From Chloroflexota bacterium (GTDB lineage: Bacteria > Chloroflexota > Anaerolineae > Promineifilales > Promineifilaceae), in NCBI GenBank assembly GCA_024223125.1, contig JAAEOP010000236.1, forward strand, positions 1 to 8,909: a stretch of DNA of 8,909 bases, given 5' to 3'. Of the stretch, positions 6,048-8,909 are shown piece by piece (the stretch's first letter is position 1; every line of letters starts with the position of its first letter). The notes below the pieces were generated by a model, which worked only from the letters and a program-made list of their open reading frames with translations, was not told where the DNA came from and searched no databases. Both the position numbers and the translations under genes were made by a program.

Positions 6048-6168
6048 GCGTAACGAGGGCGTAACCTGCCTGCGTTTTGGCTTTGGATGCTGCTCAATCA
6101 GAGCCTAAGATGGCATTTGGCGCGCCGGCCTCCGCTGCGTAGCAGGTCATGGTTCACGCGGGTTAGGC
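6048..6168 (-). other. attC site 5 (of the two-TM/PLD-like cassette)
   Basis: In the minus direction R'' is GCCTAAC (6162-6168) and R' is GTTACGC (6048-6054). The L arms are 6142-6159 and 6059-6073. GCGTGAACCATGACCTGC reduces exactly to GCGTAACCTGCCTGC after removing extra G, A and A on the R'' arm. The length is 121 bp. It starts 19 bp after the stop of the gene at 6188. Confidence 0.85.
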
Positions 6169-6187
6169 ATTGCAATCTTCCCCAAAA

Positions 6188-6970
6188 TCATTTGTCACGT
6201 TCTATTGGACTGAAGTCTTTTTTATGTTGCCAACTGATACCCTGATCCCACATATTGTGGATTTCTCTCTTGTAAAAATCATACCAATGGCCATCTGTCA
6301 CTTGAAGTACTAGCTTAGGCTCTGAACCTGCTTTGATCTTAAATGCAAAATGGGATATATACAATGTGCCTGATGGTGTTTCAAGGTTTACACCAAAAGC
6401 TGCGTAACTAGGGAGATGTTGTATTGTACGAACTTCAAGATTTTTGGGAGCGATTTTTCGTAGCCCTACAAGATCTTCCAAACTGTGCCTAACCTCTCCT
6501 CGTGCTCGTTCTACATTAATCTCAGCTCTATTTGCATTTTTGGTTTCTGCCATTTCAATTGCAGGGCTGTCTGGGTGAACTACCAATGCTTTGATTATAT
6601 GGCCCTTATGGAGCTTCTCTTTCAGAATGCTTTGATTGCCTCTAATAAAATCTGTTAATGTAATACCGATTAGCCAAATTTCTTTGGCCTCTCTAATATC
6701 GCTTTCGAAAGTTGATGGAAATTTTCTATAGAACACAGAATTGACTTGTAGAGAGATTTCATTTGACAACATTCTGACTGTATTCCGATTCACTAGAAGT
6801 GAAATTGCAATCAAACCAAGTATTATTAGTGTTATGGGTTCAATGAACCTCGAAGAAACAAATCCAATGATATTTAAAATTGCCAGACTTATCGCTATAG
6901 GAATGACAACATACAGGTCAATGTTTTCACCCCGTTTAATATCTTCCCAAATATGCTTTAAAAAGGACAT
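6188..6970 (-). CDS. membrane protein with two TM helices and a PLD-like soluble domain (cassette gene)
   Basis: This 260-residue protein starts at ATG 6968-6970, which has AAAGGA six bases ahead; an in-frame GTG at 6985 lies upstream of that ribosome site and is rejected. Two hydrophobic helices lie at about 19-37 and 44-60 with a short loop, and the remaining 200 residues are soluble, probably cytoplasmic. The soluble part has the look of a phospholipase-D-type fold: AKEIWLIGITLTDF, then ILKEKLHKGHIIKALVVHPDS, and later a second half with VRTIQHLPSYAAFGVN and TLYISHF. I see no canonical HKD (HxKxxxxD) motif, so catalysis is doubtful and it may bind a nucleotide or act as a sensor. Two-TM proteins with a soluble sensor domain are a common layout of membrane-acting immunity effectors, but the role here is inference. 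The coding sequence is AT-rich relative to the methyltransferases. Confidence 0.72.
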   Translation of the reverse strand: MSFLKHIWEDIKRGENIDLYVVIPIAISLAILNIIGFVSSRFIEPITLIILGLIAISLLVNRNTVRMLSNEISLQVNSVFYRKFPSTFESDIREAKEIWLIGITLTDFIRGNQSILKEKLHKGHIIKALVVHPDSPAIEMAETKNANRAEINVERARGEVRHSLEDLVGLRKIAPKNLEVRTIQHLPSYAAFGVNLETPSGTLYISHFAFKIKAGSEPKLVLQVTDGHWYDFYKREIHNMWDQGISWQHKKDFSPIERDK

Positions 6971-7020
6971 AGCGTTTCCTTTCACCTATAGATTATTACA
7001 GAATATTTTTAACTTACAAT

Positions 7021-7103
7021 GCCTAACCCGCATAAAGCGGAGTTAAAAGGGGTTCTTGCCAGCAAATTCTTGCCCAAAAAGCAAAGAACCAACTGGTTAG
7101 GGC
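7021..7103 (-). other. attC-like site 6 (weak)
   Basis: In the minus direction R'' is GCCCTAAC (7096-7103) and R' is GTTAGGC (7021-7027), the latter directly at the start of the two-TM cassette leader. An inner stem GGTTCTT(T)GC/GGCAAGAACC (about 7081-7090 with 7050-7059) has an extra T on the R'' arm. The spacer on the R' side is unusually long and holds its own CCGC-ATAAA-GCGG hairpin. It overlaps by two bases with the next attC-like unit. Confidence 0.5.
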
Positions 7104-7159
7104 CTAATGCGCCACTCACCTGCCCATCGCAGGTGAGTCGGGTGCAGGGCATGTTAGGC
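7102..7159 (-). other. attC-like 58-bp unit, copy B
   Basis: The R'' box is GCCTAAC (7153-7159) and the R'-like end is ATTAGGC (7102-7108), again with ATT for GTT. The arms ACTCACCTGC and GCAGGTGAGT form a perfect 10-bp stem around CCATC. It is the sister of the unit at 5932-5989. It lies head to tail between sites 6 and 7 with no gene. Confidence 0.6.
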
Positions 7160-7166
7160 CGCGCCA

Positions 7167-7291
7167 GCGTAACGATGGCTTCACCAGCCTGGGATTTTGC
7201 TCCTGAAGTATTGTAAACTAGAATTTCAGACTGCAAAAATGCGCCGTGTTGGCTCCTGCGACAGCAGGTCTGCGTGCAAGCGGGGTTATGT
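7167..7291 (-). other. attC site 7
   Basis: In the minus direction R'' is ACATAAC (7285-7291) and R' is GTTACGC (7167-7173). The L arms are 7264-7281 and 7178-7192. GCTTGCACGCAGACCTG reduces to GCTTCACCAGCCTG after removing extra G, G and A from the R'' arm. The length is 125 bp. It lies about 93 bp downstream of the serine hydrolase stop and is the rightmost attC seen. Confidence 0.78.
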
Positions 7292-7383
7292 GGTTTTTCC
7301 TTGTTCTAATGAATTTGCATATAGACAGTTCTGAAAGCTGTTGCTTTTATGCTTTGTTATATAGCGATACAAATCCTTTTATT

Positions 7384-8727
7384 CTAATGTTCTGTGTGAA
7401 TTCTTTGATAATACTCTGCCATATCTGCCATACCTGCATTCATTAGTTCTAACTCAAAATAAACAAACTCACTTTCATCAATATAGTACCTATCCAGTTG
7501 CTCATTCATTATTTTGGCATAGAGTTTTTCTGCATCTTCCTGTCCCGAATCAATAAGTGTGTCAAAAACTGTAAATGCGGCTGATTTCTTTGGAAAATCG
7601 TATGGTTCGTCATAAAGAACTGCTAGTATTCTAGGTACCATAAAGGTTGGCCATTTTATTACGATCTCATTTTCGTAAACAGATTCTTTTACATTTCGTA
7701 AGGTGACAATAAAAACAGAATCCTTCTCAATCCTTTGAGTATGACTTTGAAAACCGTTGATGCTACCGTCTAGGCTGCTCGACAAAATTCTCTTAAAACC
7801 GTTTCCAATTGGATAGCGATGATAAAACCATCCATATTCATTGAAAAATAGTTCCTTTGACTCATCTGTTAGGAGGCTATTTGAATATAGGGCTCTATCA
7901 AACAAATACAAGTCTTCCACGGTCGATAATAGATGACCAGCACCAAAAGCAAATGACATATCTAAAAATGATGCTTCTTCGAGACCGTTGAAGTAATCAT
8001 AGGTATACCCCACTGCCCGATTTTCAATTGGTTGTGCAGTTACGTCCGATAAGGTGTTCTTCATTCCTGCAGGATCGCATATTTTTTCTTGAAGTACTTC
8101 ATCATATGATTTTCCTGTAACTTCCTCAATTATTAAACCCAAGAGAGCGTATCCAAAATTGCTGTATTCCCTTCCTTTTCCTGGTTCAAACACGAGTTCT
8201 TGTTGGGCAATAATCTCAAGCAGTTCCGCGCGTGTATAAAATTCTTTTTCAATATCTATTAAATCTGTGATTCTTGATTCGCCAGTAATGCCTGCCGTAT
8301 TGGTTAAAAGTTGATGGATGGTAATATTCTGCCCTTTTTCTTCTGGAAATTCGGCCAAGTATTGGGTGAGTTTTCCATCCAATTGCAGTTTTCCGTCTTC
8401 AACAAGTTGAAGAATAAGCATGGCTGTAAAAGGTTTTGTAAACGAAGCTATTCTAAATTTCGTATCAGAAGTGTTTAATATGTGTTCTTCAATATTTGCA
8501 TAACCAAAGGCATCATTGTAAATAATATTGCCGTTCACAGCTACGAGAACAGCACCTGAGAATTGGCCGTTTTCATAAATTGTTCTTACAATTTCATCAA
8601 TTTCCTGGTTTGTTTCTTGAGTAGGAATAATGATTGAAGTATGGTAAACAAATACATAAACGATCATAGCAAAAAGTAGAGTACATGATAGTAAAACCAT
8701 GCTAATCGTTCTTTTTGATGTTTTCAT
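7384..8727 (-). CDS. membrane-anchored serine hydrolase, class C beta-lactamase/esterase fold
   Basis: This 447-residue protein belongs to the serine beta-lactamase-like superfamily (PF00144). An uncleaved-looking N-terminal hydrophobic segment (about 8-28) would anchor it with the domain outside the cytoplasm. The nucleophile motif is SFTK (Ser95-Lys98) within FRIASFTKPF, the Tyr motif is YSN (188-190) within YSNFGYALLG, and LLTNTAGI and GHLLSTVEDL are also family signatures. The third motif, normally HGGxINGF, reads LDGSINGF (319-326), so its His is missing. Family members are D-amino peptidases, esterases or true AmpC enzymes; antibiotic hydrolysis cannot be assumed. A helical tail of about 100 residues follows the domain. 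The ATG at 8727 follows AAGGA. The gene is clearly AT-rich. Its position upstream of attC 7 suggests it is the next cassette, but no attC is seen on its 5' side, so it may instead be flanking DNA. Confidence 0.85.
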   Translation of the reverse strand: MKTSKRTISMVLLSCTLLFAMIVYVFVYHTSIIIPTQETNQEIDEIVRTIYENGQFSGAVLVAVNGNIIYNDAFGYANIEEHILNTSDTKFRIASFTKPFTAMLILQLVEDGKLQLDGKLTQYLAEFPEEKGQNITIHQLLTNTAGITGESRITDLIDIEKEFYTRAELLEIIAQQELVFEPGKGREYSNFGYALLGLIIEEVTGKSYDEVLQEKICDPAGMKNTLSDVTAQPIENRAVGYTYDYFNGLEEASFLDMSFAFGAGHLLSTVEDLYLFDRALYSNSLLTDESKELFFNEYGWFYHRYPIGNGFKRILSSSLDGSINGFQSHTQRIEKDSVFIVTLRNVKESVYENEIVIKWPTFMVPRILAVLYDEPYDFPKKSAAFTVFDTLIDSGQEDAEKLYAKIMNEQLDRYYIDESEFVYFELELMNAGMADMAEYYQRIHTEH

Positions 8728-8806
8728 CTATTCCTTCTTTAATACTCTGTAAAGAAAGTATGGTTAATATTTTGACAAATCCTGGCAAATCGATGAAAAT
8801 GGCAGG
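8728..8806. other. short intergenic region between divergent genes
   Basis: This 79-bp AT-rich gap separates the minus-strand hydrolase from the plus-strand transposase-like start. It should contain the hydrolase promoter and one end of the insertion sequence. I see TTGTCA and TTGCCA hexamers on the minus strand but no convincing -10 at the right distance, and no terminal repeat that can be verified without the other end of the element. Confidence 0.3.
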
Positions 8807-8909
8807 ATGAAAAAACAACATGTCCAACTCAGCGATACTGATCGCACCTACCTCGAAGCATTGCTGCGCACCGGCGAATTATCAATCAAGACCTACCGGC
8901 GTGCCTTGG
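8807..8909 (+). CDS. transposase-like protein, N-terminus (IS630-type helix-turn-helix), cut by window end
   Basis: The frame starts at ATG 8807-8809 and reads MKKQHVQLSDTDRTYLEALL and then RTGELSIKTYRRAL up to the edge. The pattern V.LSd.dR..Le.LlrtGelS.kt.rRA is the opening of the N-terminal helix-turn-helix of IS630/Tc1-type transposases. Only 34 residues are visible, so no catalytic DDE residue can be checked. The base composition returns to GC-rich, unlike the neighbouring hydrolase. A generic helix-turn-helix regulator of the same lineage is the alternative. Confidence 0.6.
   Translation, partial: MKKQHVQLSDTDRTYLEALLRTGELSIKTYRRAL

Larger units (their letters stand above)
2690..7291 (-). 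mobile_element. integron gene-cassette array (attC cluster), no integrase in window
   Basis: Six good attC sites and three attC-like sites alternate with short genes that all lie on the minus strand. Each good attC lies immediately downstream of its gene, as in integron cassettes. The polarity is supported independently by the extrahelical bases of the attC arms, which always fall in the arm nearest the gene's 3' end. The genes have unrelated functions, short leaders and no shared operon logic. No tyrosine recombinase of the IntI type and no attI are present, so the window shows either a CALIN or the distal portion of an integron whose platform lies to the right. The array may extend to 8727 if the serine hydrolase is also a cassette. 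Confidence 0.88.

Noticed and set aside
6971..6985. GTG start of the two-TM gene
   Set aside because: The AAAGGA ribosome site lies inside these codons, so ATG 6968-6970 is the better start.
7009..7236. 75-residue minus-strand ORF and overlapping plus-strand ORF
   Set aside because: Both cross several attC-like sites and have no ribosome site or recognisable protein pattern.
2690..8909. Integron integrase, attI or integron promoter
   Set aside because: No frame in the window encodes a tyrosine recombinase; the platform, if any, lies outside.
1..8909. CRISPR array, tRNA or rRNA genes
   Set aside because: The repeated segments are attC sites of unequal length and spacing, and no cloverleaf with tRNA-invariant bases was found.

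Overview
The window joins two different kinds of DNA. Positions 1-2458 are GC-rich and look like native bacterial chromosome. They hold two adjacent, co-directional genes of the MttB/COG5598 family (trimethylamine-type corrinoid methyltransferases); the first is cut by the window edge. Neither reading frame contains an in-frame amber codon, so both look like non-pyrrolysine MttB homologues, the type found in anaerobic or facultative quaternary-amine users. The palindromic octamer ACGGCCGT occurs five times in these 2.4 kb and never afterwards. The host may be an environmental anaerobe, possibly Chloroflexota (Anaerolineae-like), but that is a weak inference from style and gene content.

Positions 2460-2588 form a compact palindromic intergenic element: a 12-bp outer stem bounded by TA, enclosing three hairpins, one of which is a good intrinsic terminator. 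Next to it, on the minus strand, is the last ~30 codons of an AraC/XylS-type regulator (2586-2677), truncated where the foreign DNA begins.

Positions 2690-7291 are a mobile integron gene-cassette array. I find six good attC recombination sites (2690-2814, 3597-3725, 4893-5053, 5256-5386, 6048-6168, 7167-7291) and three weaker attC-like sites (5932-5989, 7021-7103, 7102-7159). Each good site has complementary R boxes (GTTRRRY-like) and L arms that pair except for two or three extra bases on one arm. The extra bases always lie on the same arm, which fixes the array polarity as minus strand, and all cassette genes are on that strand. From right to left: a serine hydrolase (7384-8727, possibly the last visible cassette), a cluster of three attC-like sites without a gene (7021-7291), a two-TM protein with a PLD-like soluble domain (6188-6970), a geneless attC-like unit, a SET-domain protein (5409-5945), a 59-residue protein (5048-5227), an exported lipoprotein of the endonuclease/exonuclease/phosphatase family (3760-4860), and an HXXEE membrane protein (2859-3476). 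No integrase gene or attI is visible, so within this window the array is a CALIN (cluster of attC sites lacking integrase) or the distal end of a larger integron.

Positions 8807-8909 hold the first codons of a transposase-like gene, probably IS630 family, on the plus strand and cut by the window end. The genes of the array do not form a pathway. They are independent cassettes of mostly unknown function, as expected for an integron; several (two-TM/PLD-like, SET, HXXEE) are candidates for new accessory or defence functions.
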